From Bacillota bacterium (GTDB taxonomy: Bacteria; Bacillota_A; Clostridia; Lachnospirales; Lachnospiraceae), in the NCBI GenBank assembly GCA_023443925.1, contig JAEZSL010000089.1:1-34216 (forward strand): 34,216 bases of DNA. The letters run 5' to 3'. Every line of letters starts with the position of its first letter. Position 1 is the first letter of the stretch. A program made the translations under genes and the position numbers. The notes below the pieces were generated by a model. It was given only the letters and a program-made list of their open reading frames with translations, ran no database searches and had not been told where the DNA came from. Shown piece by piece: positions 7,844-15,994 of this stretch.

Positions 7844-9346
7844 ATGGAAAAATTAAAATATTATGCAGGGGGACAATATATTGAATCCCTGACAGATAAA
7901 TTCAGTGAAGTATATAACCCCAGCACCGGTGAGGTGACGGCCCTGGTTCCCAACTGTACGGCAGAGGAAGTGGAACAGGTTATCGGCATAGCAAAAAAAG
8001 CTTATGAAAGCTGGTCAAAGGTTCCGGTTGTAAAACGTGTCCAGGTGCTTTATAAATTACGCCAGTTAATCGAGGAACATATGGATGAACTGACTTATCT
8101 GGTTGCCCAGGAACACGGTAAAGTATGGGACGAAGCCATGGGAGATGTTCTAAAAGCCAAGGAAGGAACGGAACTTGCTTGTTCCGCACCCAGCCTTATG
8201 ATGGGAGAATCCTTAATGGATGCTTCTGCCGGCTTTGATACCGTATTATACCGGGAATCCATCGGTGTATTTGCAGGCATCGTACCTTTTAATTTCCCGG
8301 CTATGATACCCATGGGCTGGATGACTCCCATGTGTGTGGCAGCAGGAAATGCGATTATATTAAAGGTTTCCAGTTCCACCCCAAGAACGGCTCTGCGTTT
8401 TGCAGAACTTTACAAAGAAGCCGGACTGCCGGACGGCGTATTAAATATCGTAACCTGCAGCAGGAATGAAGCAGAGATCTTTTTAACTCATCCGGATATT
8501 AAAGGTATCTCCTTTGTAGGAACCACAGCGGTAGGAAAACACATCTATTCCGTGGCTGCGGCACATGGTAAGAGGGTTCAGGCCCTGTGCGAAGCCAAAA
8601 ATCATGCTCTGGTTTTAAGTGACGCACCCATTGACCGTACGGCAGCAGGTATCATTAATTCTGCTTTCGGCTGTGCCGGCGAACGCTGCATGGCGCTGCC
8701 GGTGGTAGTGGCGGAAGAAGCCATTGCGGATGCACTGGTTGCAAAACTGGTGGAACTGGCCAAAGGCTTAAAGGTAGGAGCGGCTTATGATAAAGCTTCA
8801 ACCCTTGGACCGGTAGTTAACCAGAAGCACAAAGAAAGTATCTTAAAATGGATACAAAAAGGAATCGATGAAGGTGGCAGGTTAGTTCTGGACGGCAGGG
8901 AAGTGGAAGTGGAAAACTTTGAAAACGGCTATTATTTAGGACCAACGGTCTTTGATCATGTAACAGAAGATATGACCATCGGTGCATCGGAAATCTTCGG
9001 GCCGGTGTTATGTATCAAGAGAGTAAAAAGTTTTGAAGAAGGTCTGGAGATAATGAACCGGAATCCATTTGCCAACGGTTCTGTTATCTACACCCAGAAC
9101 GGATATTATGCCAGAGAGTTCAGCAGAAGAACCCATGGAGGAATGGTAGGGGTTAATGTAGGAATTCCCGTACCGGTAGGTGTATTTCCGTTCTCCGGAC
9201 ATAAGGATTCTTTCTTTGGAGACCTGCACTGCTTAGGCAAGGACGGCATTAAATTCTTTACGGAAAGCAAGTGTGTAACTACCCGCTGGTTTGACGAAGA
9301 GGAGATGAAAAATACCAGGGTAAATACCTGGGACGGTACTATATAA
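7844..9346 (+). CDS. iolA: CoA-acylating (methyl)malonate-semialdehyde dehydrogenase
   Basis: A 500-residue aldehyde dehydrogenase that converts malonic semialdehyde from IolJ to acetyl-CoA and CO2 with NAD and CoA. The catalytic Cys lies in GCAGERCMALPV (about residue 282). The general-base Glu of hydrolytic ALDHs is replaced by Asn in CEAKNHALV (about 251), a mark of the CoA-dependent MMSDH branch. The Rossmann motif FVGTTAVGKHIY is near 227. The ribosome binding site is weak (GAAAGG about 14 bases upstream), unusual beside its neighbours. It is the last gene before the terminator at 9380. Confidence 0.92.
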   Translation: MEKLKYYAGGQYIESLTDKFSEVYNPSTGEVTALVPNCTAEEVEQVIGIAKKAYESWSKVPVVKRVQVLYKLRQLIEEHMDELTYLVAQEHGKVWDEAMGDVLKAKEGTELACSAPSLMMGESLMDASAGFDTVLYRESIGVFAGIVPFNFPAMIPMGWMTPMCVAAGNAIILKVSSSTPRTALRFAELYKEAGLPDGVLNIVTCSRNEAEIFLTHPDIKGISFVGTTAVGKHIYSVAAAHGKRVQALCEAKNHALVLSDAPIDRTAAGIINSAFGCAGERCMALPVVVAEEAIADALVAKLVELAKGLKVGAAYDKASTLGPVVNQKHKESILKWIQKGIDEGGRLVLDGREVEVENFENGYYLGPTVFDHVTEDMTIGASEIFGPVLCIKRVKSFEEGLEIMNRNPFANGSVIYTQNGYYAREFSRRTHGGMVGVNVGIPVPVGVFPFSGHKDSFFGDLHCLGKDGIKFFTESKCVTTRWFDEEEMKNTRVNTWDGTI

Positions 9347-9379
9347 AAACTGAGATAAAAATTTACCTCAAAAGTTAAG

Positions 9380-9453
9380 CAGCTTTCCGGCTGATTCCTT
9401 TGGAATGTTCTCTCAAAAAGAATTTCAAGGAATCAGTCGGGAGCTGTTTTTTT
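9380..9453 (+). terminator. Rho-independent terminator of the iol operon
   Basis: CAGCTTTCCGG and CTGATTCCTT (9380-9400) pair with AAGGAATCAG and TCGGGAGCTG (9427-9446), an about 20-bp stem with few mismatches, directly followed by seven T. It ends the iolJCBDEA transcription unit 34 bases after the iolA stop. Confidence 0.9.
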
Positions 9454-9513
9454 AGTCCCTAGTTTTTAATCGCTAAGGGTTCCGAGTGTTAAAGGTCAAT
9501 TTTGCATTTCAGA

Positions 9514-9543
9514 TTGAACAGGTTTAGAGTTTTGTAATATAAT
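9514..9543 (+). promoter_or_regulatory. Sigma-A promoter of the amidase gene
   Basis: TTGAAC (9514-9519), 18 bases and TATAAT (9538-9543). It lies 240 bases before the amidase ATG, which leaves a long structured leader. Confidence 0.65.
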
Positions 9544-9590
9544 ACTATTGTGGTATCCTTTACAACCGCTGATTTTGAATTAACTGGATA

Positions 9591-9756
9591 TACCGGCTTC
9601 CTGAGGCTTAAAGGAAGCCCGGTAAGAAAACTATTTTTCAGGACGCCACATATACAGCATCCTATCATGAGGGCTGGGTAATACGTTTCCGGATCAGTAT
9701 ATGATTAGAAACTGCCAGCCTCCAAAAAACCCCTGCGCAAAATACATTTGTGCAGG
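9591..9756 (+). promoter_or_regulatory. Structured 5' leader of the amidase mRNA, type unknown
   Basis: Three pairings are visible. TACCGGCTTCC (9591-9601) pairs with GGAAGCCCGGTA (9613-9624), one bulge. GGCTGG (9672-9677) pairs at a distance with CCAGCC (9715-9720). CCTGCGCAAA (9732-9741) pairs with TTTGTGCAGG (9747-9756), one wobble. I found no match to the c-di-GMP, c-di-AMP (ydaO), T-box, SAM or cobalamin consensus elements I know. The last hairpin ends 28 bases before the start codon, and there is no T-run. Confidence 0.45.
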
Positions 9757-9783
9757 AATCGCGCGAGGGAAAGGAAGAAATGT

Positions 9784-10674
9784 ATGAAAATAGCTGTTGA
9801 TGCAGGCCATGGAAGTCAAACGCCGGGAAAGCGTACACCACCGTTGCCTGTTAATGTAGATTTTAATGGTGATGGAATTATAGATGCAAAAAAAGGAGAG
9901 AGCATCCGGGAGCACACTGCTAACACCGGAGTTGCTAATTATCTTATCAAAGAATTAATTCGATGCGGTTTTGAAACGGTTAAAACAGGTTTTAATGATG
10001 TTAATCCTTATGATGATCCGGATACACCTTTAACCGAACGTCAAAGTGTTATCTCAAAGGCTAAATGTGACTATTCAGTTTGTATTCATTTTAACGCAAG
10101 CGGAGACGGTTCGGCTTTTAATACAGTGGAGGGTGTGGGAATATATATTCATGATAAATATAAAAATAATTCGGAAAAACTAGCCAACACGGTATTAAAT
10201 TATCTGCTGAAAGGCACGAGCCAGAAAAACAGGGGCGTATTAAGGCAGTCACTGGCAATGTGCAACTGTAATAGTTTGGGCGTAAAAGGCGCCATATTGG
10301 TTGAGCTTGCCTTTATGACTAACCAGTGGGAAGCAACCGAGCTGATGGGAAAGGAAGCCTTCTGGAAAGAAGCTGCACAGGAAATTTGCAGGGGAGTCTG
10401 TGAATTTACAGGTGTAAAATATGTGGAGGAGACTATGGTACCGACGAAAGCAATCACACCAAATTCTTCAAAAGAAGATATAATATGGCTTCAGAATAAG
10501 CTTAACGGCGTACTAAAAGGAGAAAGCTTCATACCTCTTACCGCAGACGGAGTTTATGGCAGCAGAACCAGGATAGCGGTTTTAACCTATTGGGAAATAA
10601 GGGGCTGGAACCAGGATGGTGCCAAAGACGGTTTTAATGCTGGCTCCGGAACCATAGATGCTTTGTCAAAGTAG
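9784..10674 (+). CDS. N-acetylmuramoyl-L-alanine amidase with C-terminal peptidoglycan-binding domain
   Basis: A 296-residue zinc amidase (Amidase_3 family) that cuts between muramic acid and the stem peptide. Metal and catalytic residues are visible: His9 in VDAGHG, Glu43 in IREHTAN, the His of CIHFNAS near 104 and the Glu of ILVELAFMTN near 174. Residues about 225-295 resemble a PG_binding_1 repeat (IIWLQNKLNGVL, ADGVYGSRTRIAV). No signal peptide is seen, so release would be by lysis or a non-classical route, as for phage endolysins. Residues 26-34 (DFNGDGIID) form an EF-hand-like loop. AGGAAG precedes the ATG at 9784; an in-frame ATG at 9748 has no such site. No phage genes flank it; it could be a domesticated endolysin. 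Confidence 0.85.
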   Translation: MKIAVDAGHGSQTPGKRTPPLPVNVDFNGDGIIDAKKGESIREHTANTGVANYLIKELIRCGFETVKTGFNDVNPYDDPDTPLTERQSVISKAKCDYSVCIHFNASGDGSAFNTVEGVGIYIHDKYKNNSEKLANTVLNYLLKGTSQKNRGVLRQSLAMCNCNSLGVKGAILVELAFMTNQWEATELMGKEAFWKEAAQEICRGVCEFTGVKYVEETMVPTKAITPNSSKEDIIWLQNKLNGVLKGESFIPLTADGVYGSRTRIAVLTYWEIRGWNQDGAKDGFNAGSGTIDALSK

Positions 10675-10719
10675 ATATAAATTTATCAGATTGTAAAACA
10701 AATCTTATTTTTTGAGAAT

Positions 10720-10770
10720 CCGTCCCGGCCTAAACTGTAATTCAGCTGACTTACCGGGACGGAGCTTTTT
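10720..10770 (+). terminator. Terminator between the convergent amidase and amidotransferase genes
   Basis: CCGTCCCGG (10720-10728) and CCGGGACGG (10754-10762) form a perfect nine-base GC-rich stem, followed after AGC by five T on the plus strand. It serves the amidase and may also stop the opposite gene. Confidence 0.75.
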
Positions 10771-10782
10771 AAGGGTAAAAAC

Positions 10783-11505
10783 TTATATATTCCGCTCCTG
10801 GTGAAATTTCTGAACTGCCAACAGGTAACGAAGAATTAATGGATGGGGATTCTCAGCCGTAGAGCTTAACTGAGGCTGAAAGAGGGTAGCTATGTAAAAT
10901 CTGGCGCTGTAAAGTTCAAAAACCCTCACTTCTCCGTTTTCATCCGCACCGGAAGCCTTAAGGCCACTTTTTTCAAAGAGTTCCTGGTAAATAGGATTCA
11001 GGCCAAAACTGCAGTTATACCGCTCCGTAATAACCTCTGTACCGTATATTTCATGTATTATTGAACCTTTTCTTAAATAGATATTTTTGGTCTCACCTAC
11101 TAAAGAACAGGATAAGGGAGCAATAAAAAATTCTGATGCATCCGGATTATATTCCGCATGATTCACTTTCGTTAAACCTAAAACATTGCAGGCATATTCC
11201 ATTACCCCATGCTGGAAGCCTCCGCAGGTTCCGATAAAAGGGTAATTTTTCTCCCTGGCATATTGTATTCCCTGCAGCGCTCCGGTATAGCTTAAGTAAG
11301 GACTTCCTGGTGAGCACCAGAAGCCGTCAAAGGTGGAAAGGTCAATTTTCTTTTGCGCTTCCAAATCTTTTGTGGGGAGCCAGACGATTTCTGTCTTTAT
11401 GGATAGGGAATCACCGCAGTGACAAAGAGCGTCCTGGGTAGCTTTGTGTGAGATTTTCTTTGGGTCATAATCACCGATAATGCCGATCTTAACTGTATCC
11501 TTCAT
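10783..11505 (-). CDS. Stand-alone CTP-synthase-type glutamine amidotransferase domain, degenerate triad
   Basis: A 240-residue protein equivalent to the C-terminal class I glutaminase domain of CTP synthase, without the synthase domain. The nucleophile elbow GTCGGFQHG (Cys94) is intact. The position of the catalytic His and Glu (FHPE in CTP synthase) reads FQPQL (209-213), followed by the typical NPHPLI. With both residues changed to Gln, ordinary glutamine hydrolysis is unlikely. It resembles the group annotated as CTP synthase C-terminal region-related (seleno)protein, in which the Cys position can be selenocysteine (recalled, not checked). The start is the ATG at 11505, eight bases after AAGGAAG; 15 upstream codons are open but lack a binding site. 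Function unknown. Confidence 0.8.
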   Translation of the reverse strand: MKDTVKIGIIGDYDPKKISHKATQDALCHCGDSLSIKTEIVWLPTKDLEAQKKIDLSTFDGFWCSPGSPYLSYTGALQGIQYAREKNYPFIGTCGGFQHGVMEYACNVLGLTKVNHAEYNPDASEFFIAPLSCSLVGETKNIYLRKGSIIHEIYGTEVITERYNCSFGLNPIYQELFEKSGLKASGADENGEVRVFELYSARFYIATLFQPQLSSTAENPHPLILRYLLAVQKFHQERNI

Positions 11506-11717
11506 ACCTAATCTTCCTTTCTTGTTAAATGTTACGTTTAAATATGTCAATTTTAAAGTACTTGGGTAACCGTTATTAAAGATTATACATCTATTCTGAC
11601 TAAGTATAGAAGTTTCATGAATCTGGTGCTTACATATATGATTATGAATGTAAAAGTAATTAATTGATGAATCTAACTACAGATAAATGAAATATTGCCT
11701 GCTATAAAGTCTAATAT

Positions 11718-11770
11718 TTACCCTAATATAAACCCTAATTTAAACCCAAACCCAAATTTAAACCTGATGT
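11718..11770 (+). repeat. Degenerate CCCTAA/CCCAAA repeat tract
   Basis: Imperfect units of about 12 bases: TTTACCCTAATA, TAAACCCTAATT, TAAACCCAAACCCAAATT, TAAACCTGATG. It lies in the 11506-11936 gap, upstream of the amidotransferase gene. Slippage-prone; no known function. Confidence 0.55.
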
Positions 11771-11806
11771 TATGTCTTAAATAATCAGAATATAAAAAAA
11801 TATAAG

Positions 11807-11904
11807 CAGGGAGCCTATACAAAACTGTGCTTTACTAAGCAGACATTTAAATATAATTATTACCGTCTGCATAGGGCATTTTAGTATAAAATTCAGACTC
11901 CCTG
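11807..11904 (-). terminator. Long inverted repeat, probable terminator of the PH-domain gene
   Basis: CAGGGAG (11807-11813) and CTCCCTG (11898-11904) close a 98-base element with inner pairs TATAC/GTATA and GCAGAC/GTCTGC. On the minus strand it lies 32 bases after the PH-gene stop and is followed by CTTATATTTTTTT, so it can act as a terminator. Its size and nested arms are also compatible with a small MITE-like insertion or an RNA gene. Confidence 0.5.
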
Positions 11905-11936
11905 TCCTTATTATGTTATTAGTTAATCGGTTTTTC

Positions 11937-12389
11937 TTATTCCGTTATATTATTAATTCTCAAATAATTTTCATAAGCCAGTTCCTGGAGTATTTTATAG
12001 ATACCCTGAACGTTGAACTTTTTGGGAAATTCCAGCCTATGGGCTTCATATTCTACATGATGGCCTTTCAGCTCAGGTGAGCTGATATAGGTAAAAGTCA
12101 GTTCGCTGTCATCAAAGCCAAACCCGGAGGTTTCCATTGTTACATTTATAATTGACCTCAGATTGATAGAAGTAACCCTCATCTTAGTGCCGGTAGCCCC
12201 CTGCTTATCCGTCATTATAATGCGCTTGTCCGTAAAAATCAGAGCATCCCTTACCAGCTTATAGCCTATCGTTATTTTTTCACCGTTCATCAGGTACGGG
12301 CCATATTCCTTTACCAGTTCTATGATAGGAATTTCGCTGTAGTTTGCTGCAAAACCGCCTTGTAAAATATTTTTCATACCAAAAGCCAT
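11937..12389 (-). CDS. Bacterial PH-domain protein (YvbH-like)
   Basis: A 150-residue single-domain soluble protein. The core of alternating strands (ITIGYKLVRDALIFTDKRIIMTD, then KMRVTSINLRSIINVTMET) is the bacterial pleckstrin-homology fold, whose hallmark is the F-T-D-K-R-I-I strand. The C-terminal helix (VQGIYKILQELAYENYL) caps it. No membrane segment or signal peptide is seen. The start is supported by GAGGAAG ahead of ATGGCTTTTGG. It is a monocistron divergent from the chemoreceptor gene. Function in such proteins is generally unknown. Confidence 0.75.
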   Translation of the reverse strand: MAFGMKNILQGGFAANYSEIPIIELVKEYGPYLMNGEKITIGYKLVRDALIFTDKRIIMTDKQGATGTKMRVTSINLRSIINVTMETSGFGFDDSELTFTYISSPELKGHHVEYEAHRLEFPKKFNVQGIYKILQELAYENYLRINNITE

Positions 12390-12625
12390 AACTGCATCTT
12401 CCTCGAATTATAATTTTAGTTGAGTAATTATGAAATACTATTGTTGTATAAAATATATTGTATCCAATTACCTAAATTATAGTAAAACTATATCACTAAA
12501 ATTATAACGAAGCAATAAAAGGGGATGAAATTTACTATGAAATATTCTACGAGAATCGATTCATCATTCTTATGATAATAACAGCAATAATTTTCCAAAA
12601 AATGTGAAAATAATCCATGATTGCA

Positions 12626-12655
12626 TTTACATATTTCCATATTTTGTGATATAAT
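12626..12655 (+). promoter_or_regulatory. Promoter of the chemoreceptor gene
   Basis: TTTACA (12626-12631), 18 bases and TATAAT (12650-12655), 34 bases before the ATG. The 12390-12689 gap is otherwise AT-rich with no further recognised element. I saw no good match to the motility sigma factor (sigma-D/28) consensus. Confidence 0.6.
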
Positions 12656-12689
12656 CTGATTAATATATATCAATCGGAGGGTTAGTATT

Positions 12690-14621
12690 ATGTTAAGATT
12701 GGGCGGCAAAACGAAACAAAGTAAATCCGCTGCTCTTAATAAACTCCTGAACTGGCATTATCAGGAGGAAGAGGAGCTGGAAGAAGGCATTACGAAACAG
12801 ATTTATGAGAATTACAGGACATATTTCACCGACTTTAAGAATGAGTTTGAAAATGTAAAATCCATATCCGGCCAGCTTGAGGGTGTGGTCGAAGAAATTG
12901 TCGATGCGGCAGGCAGTGTAAGATTATCAGCGGAATTCATAGCCAAGGGAGCCCAGTCCCAGACCGAAGATGTAGGAAGATGCATGGAAGTAGCGGACCA
13001 CCTGGCAGAAAAGATTAACAGCATGGACTTAAAGTCCAAGCAGCTGATACAATTGGCTTACGGAATGAGTGAAGAAAATATTAGCGGCAAGGCTGCCATC
13101 AATAATCTGATAGTTAACCAGGAGAAAAACCATCAGGTTATTGAAACAATAACAGAGGAGATTTATGTGCTGCTTAATAAAACCCAGACCATTACGGAAG
13201 TAACCCGGGTTTTATACGGTATTGCCTCCCAGACTAATTTGCTTGCCTTAAATGCCTCCATTGAAGCCGCCAGGGCCGGTGAAGCAGGAAAGGGCTTTGC
13301 AGTGGTAGCGGAAGAGGTCAGGAAGCTTTCGGAAGAGAGCAGACAGGCTAGTGAGCATATTAATCAATCCATAACCGATGTAGTAAAGGAACTGGACAAG
13401 TTAAAAGCGGTAATCGACACCTCCGGTACCATATTTTCGGCCCAGACCGAGGCGGTGGATAAAGTAATCAAATCCGTGGAAAAGGTAAGTTTTACAGTAG
13501 ATGATTTTATTGAAAGGCAAAAGGAATTCCACACGGATGTAGAGGTGCTTACAGGTGAAAAAGAAAAACTGCTGGATTCCATCGGCAGTATTGCCTCGGT
13601 GGTAGAAGAAGCCTCCGCCACCACGGAAGAGGTAGCCTCCTTAACAATTAACCAGAACAGCATGGCAGCTATCCTGGTTAAGATGTCACAGAATTTATGC
13701 AATAAAGTAGAAGTGATCCATAATAATTCCAGCATGATACAGACAGCCGTAAGCCTCAAGAAAAAGAAAAAAATTGCTATGATCTGGGATCTGAATGATC
13801 CTTTTTGGGAACCGGCTGCAAAAGAAGCAGAAAAGACGGCGAAAATCCTTGATTTTGAAGTAACCATACATGCACCTAAGACCAGAGGAAGCCAAGGTAC
13901 TAAGGAGATGGAGGAAATACTCAACCAGATTCTAAAGGAAAACTATGATGCAATTGTTATATCACCCATAGCAGATACCAGAATTACCGAGGCATTAAAA
14001 AAGGCCGTAAATCAGGGAATTAAAATCATATTTATCCTTTCAACGGCAGAAGGAGTATCTTATGAGGCTTTAATCGGAACCAATGCCTTAGAATGCGGAA
14101 TCAACTCCGGCAAAGTTGTAAAACACCTCCTGAACAATGAAGGAGAAGTTATAATTGGCATGTGGTCGGATTATAAACTGCCCACCATTGAAGAGCGTGC
14201 CGAAGGCTTTTTAAAAGAAGTGGCAAAGAACTCTAAAATTAAGGTTAATAAGGTAGATGTGGTAGGAGAACCCTCGGAAGCAGAAGCAGAAAAAATTATC
14301 AGTAAAATGTTAAAAGATTATCCGGCCGTGAAGCTGGTTTTTGCCACCAATGTAGGCTGGGGACTGGCATACGCCAGATATATGAATAGGCATCATCCGG
14401 ATATTAAAGTTGTGACGGTTGATTTTACGAAAGATATAGCAGACCATATGCGGAAAGGAAATATACATACGGCCATAGCACAGCGTCCTTTCCTGTGGGG
14501 CTCTATGACTCTGGAATTGTTAGTCGACGTATTTGCCGGCAAACCGGTTAACAGGTATACGGATACCGGCACCTACGAAGTCAATATGAATAATATTCAG
14601 ATTTTTGAACAAAGATTTTAA
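12690..14621 (+). CDS. Soluble methyl-accepting chemotaxis protein fused to a periplasmic-binding-protein-like domain
   Basis: A 643-residue protein without transmembrane segment, signal peptide or HAMP domain. Residues about 1-355 form a helical MCP signalling region, with the conserved hairpin tip near 178-205 ([20 protein letters not shown], then [14 protein letters not shown]) for CheA/CheW contact. A basic KKKKK linker at about 355 leads to a type I periplasmic-binding-protein fold (residues 358-635) of the ribose/galactose-binding class: [50 protein letters not shown] and [10 protein letters not shown]. Binding would therefore be cytosolic. Normally such domains are separate secreted proteins or precede a membrane segment. 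GGAGG nine bases upstream sets the start. Ligand unknown; a sugar or cyclitol is plausible. Confidence 0.88.
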   Translation: MLRLGGKTKQSKSAALNKLLNWHYQEEEELEEGITKQIYENYRTYFTDFKNEFENVKSISGQLEGVVEEIVDAAGSVRLSAEFIAKGAQSQTEDVGRCMEVADHLAEKINSMDLKSKQLIQLAYGMSEENISGKAAINNLIVNQEKNHQVIETITEEIYVLLNKTQTITEVTRVLYGIASQTNLLALNASIEAARAGEAGKGFAVVAEEVRKLSEESRQASEHINQSITDVVKELDKLKAVIDTSGTIFSAQTEAVDKVIKSVEKVSFTVDDFIERQKEFHTDVEVLTGEKEKLLDSIGSIASVVEEASATTEEVASLTINQNSMAAILVKMSQNLCNKVEVIHNNSSMIQTAVSLKKKKKIAMIWDLNDPFWEPAAKEAEKTAKILDFEVTIHAPKTRGSQGTKEMEEILNQILKENYDAIVISPIADTRITEALKKAVNQGIKIIFILSTAEGVSYEALIGTNALECGINSGKVVKHLLNNEGEVIIGMWSDYKLPTIEERAEGFLKEVAKNSKIKVNKVDVVGEPSEAEAEKIISKMLKDYPAVKLVFATNVGWGLAYARYMNRHHPDIKVVTVDFTKDIADHMRKGNIHTAIAQRPFLWGSMTLELLVDVFAGKPVNRYTDTGTYEVNMNNIQIFEQRF

Positions 14622-14638
14622 AGATAAAAGAAGCTCCT

Positions 14639-14686
14639 GTCCCAGACCTTATAGTAGGGAAATCTTAAGGTTTGGGACTTTTTTTT
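14639..14686 (+). terminator. Terminator of the chemoreceptor gene
   Basis: GTCCCAGACCTTA pairs with TAAGGTTTGGGAC (one G-T wobble) and is followed by eight T. It begins 18 bases after the stop codon. Confidence 0.92.
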
Positions 14687-14750
14687 AATAGAACATTAAT
14701 AGAATCTTCCACTTTTTTGTGATATAGTAGACATAATAAAAATGGGTTCA

Positions 14751-14768
14751 ATGTATATTGATATACAT
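14751..14768. promoter_or_regulatory. 18-bp palindrome upstream of the nuclease pair
   Basis: ATGTATATTGATATACAT is a perfect inverted repeat (eight-base arms, TG centre) 140 bases before the sbcD-like start. Its size and symmetry fit a dimeric repressor operator. No regulator gene is adjacent, and no convincing promoter hexamers were found around it. Confidence 0.4.
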
Positions 14769-14908
14769 CCGGCAGCGGATTATATATCAGCTTGAAGCCA
14801 ATACTTAAAAGATTTTTGACTAAAAACTAAATATCGGGTGAGACATACAAATAACAATAGGAAACCAGCTTTAGCGAAAGTTGATGGAAAGGAAACGGGA
14901 GTGATAGA

Positions 14909-15979
14909 ATGAAATTTATCCATACAGCAGACCTGCACCTTGGGGCAAAGCCAGATTCCATCTATCCCTGGGGAGCAGCCAGAGAAAAAGAAATACTCCA
15001 AAGCTTCTATGATCTAATTGATCTTTGCAACGAAGAGGAAGCGGACCTTTTGCTGATCGCGGGGGACTTCTTCCATAGACAGCCTTTAATCCGGGAACTG
15101 AAAGAGATCAGCTATTACTTAAACAAACTTGAGAAAACCCAGGTGGTTATTATAGCGGGGAACCATGATTATATCAATCCCAGGTCTAATTATAACGGAT
15201 TCGACTGGGGAGAGCATGTACATATGCTTTCGGAGGCTTCTTTGGACAGTATCTATTTAGAAGATATTAATACGGAAGTTTATGGTCTCAGCTATCACTC
15301 AAGATTTATTACGGAGCCTTTATATGATACGGCCCGGCCGGGTTGTGAAGAAAGAATTAATATACTCTTAGCTCATGGAGGCAACGAAAAAGATATACCC
15401 ATCGATAAAAATAAACTGCAAGGCAGCGGTTTTGACTATATAGCCCTGGGGCACATTCATAAACCCCATATTTTCAGTGAGAGAATGGCATATTCCGGCT
15501 CTCTGGAACCTCTGGATAAGACAGAGACAGGCAAGAGAGGTTTTATCTTGGGAGAGATTGCTAAAACCGGGGAAACTTCGGTTGTTTCCATTGATTTTAA
15601 ACCCTTCTCCGCGAGAGAGTATGTGAAACTGGAGTTTTCCATACATCCGGGCATAACAAACGGTACCTTGGCCGATGTAATCCGGGACCGGATAAAGGAA
15701 TACGGAAAGGATAACATTTATCTTTTAAGCTTTATTGGAGTCCGGGATGCGGATATCTTATTCCGTAATGAGGATTTTAAACAACTGGGTAATGTAATTG
15801 AGGTAACGGACGATACCGTGCCGGATTATGATTTTGAGGCCCTTTACCGGGAAAATCAGGACAATATTATCGGTCTCTATATAAAAAAAATAAAGGAAAA
15901 CACCGGCAAAGAGGAAGTCCTTAATAAAGCCCTGTATTATGGGATGGAAGCACTGCTCAGAGCAAAAAATTACAGATAA
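14909..15979 (+). CDS. SbcD/Mre11-like metallophosphoesterase nuclease (YhaO type)
   Basis: A 356-residue calcineurin-like phosphoesterase with all five phosphoesterase motifs: TADLHLG (residues 7-13), AGDFFHR (about 51-57), AGNHDYIN (about 83-90), LLAHGG (about 153-158) and ALGHIHKPH (about 178-186). These ligate two Mn ions in Mre11/SbcD nucleases. The C-terminal half contains the capping region. It is followed six bases later by the ATPase gene, so the two are co-transcribed and probably translationally coupled, as in SbcCD and Bacillus YhaO-YhaN. Role inferred: processing of DNA ends or hairpins. GGGAGTGA before the ATG sets the start. Confidence 0.88.
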   Translation: MKFIHTADLHLGAKPDSIYPWGAAREKEILQSFYDLIDLCNEEEADLLLIAGDFFHRQPLIRELKEISYYLNKLEKTQVVIIAGNHDYINPRSNYNGFDWGEHVHMLSEASLDSIYLEDINTEVYGLSYHSRFITEPLYDTARPGCEERINILLAHGGNEKDIPIDKNKLQGSGFDYIALGHIHKPHIFSERMAYSGSLEPLDKTETGKRGFILGEIAKTGETSVVSIDFKPFSAREYVKLEFSIHPGITNGTLADVIRDRIKEYGKDNIYLLSFIGVRDADILFRNEDFKQLGNVIEVTDDTVPDYDFEALYRENQDNIIGLYIKKIKENTGKEEVLNKALYYGMEALLRAKNYR

Positions 15980-15994
15980 CAGGAGATGAACCAA

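Noticed and set aside
9544..9783. T-box, c-di-GMP or ydaO-type riboswitch before the amidase
   Set aside because: The conserved sequences that define those classes (for example the T-box AGGGTGG) are not present; kept only as an unclassified structured leader.
9784..10674. Prophage remnant around the amidase
   Set aside because: No holin, tail, integrase or att-like repeats flank the gene; only the enzyme itself resembles an endolysin.
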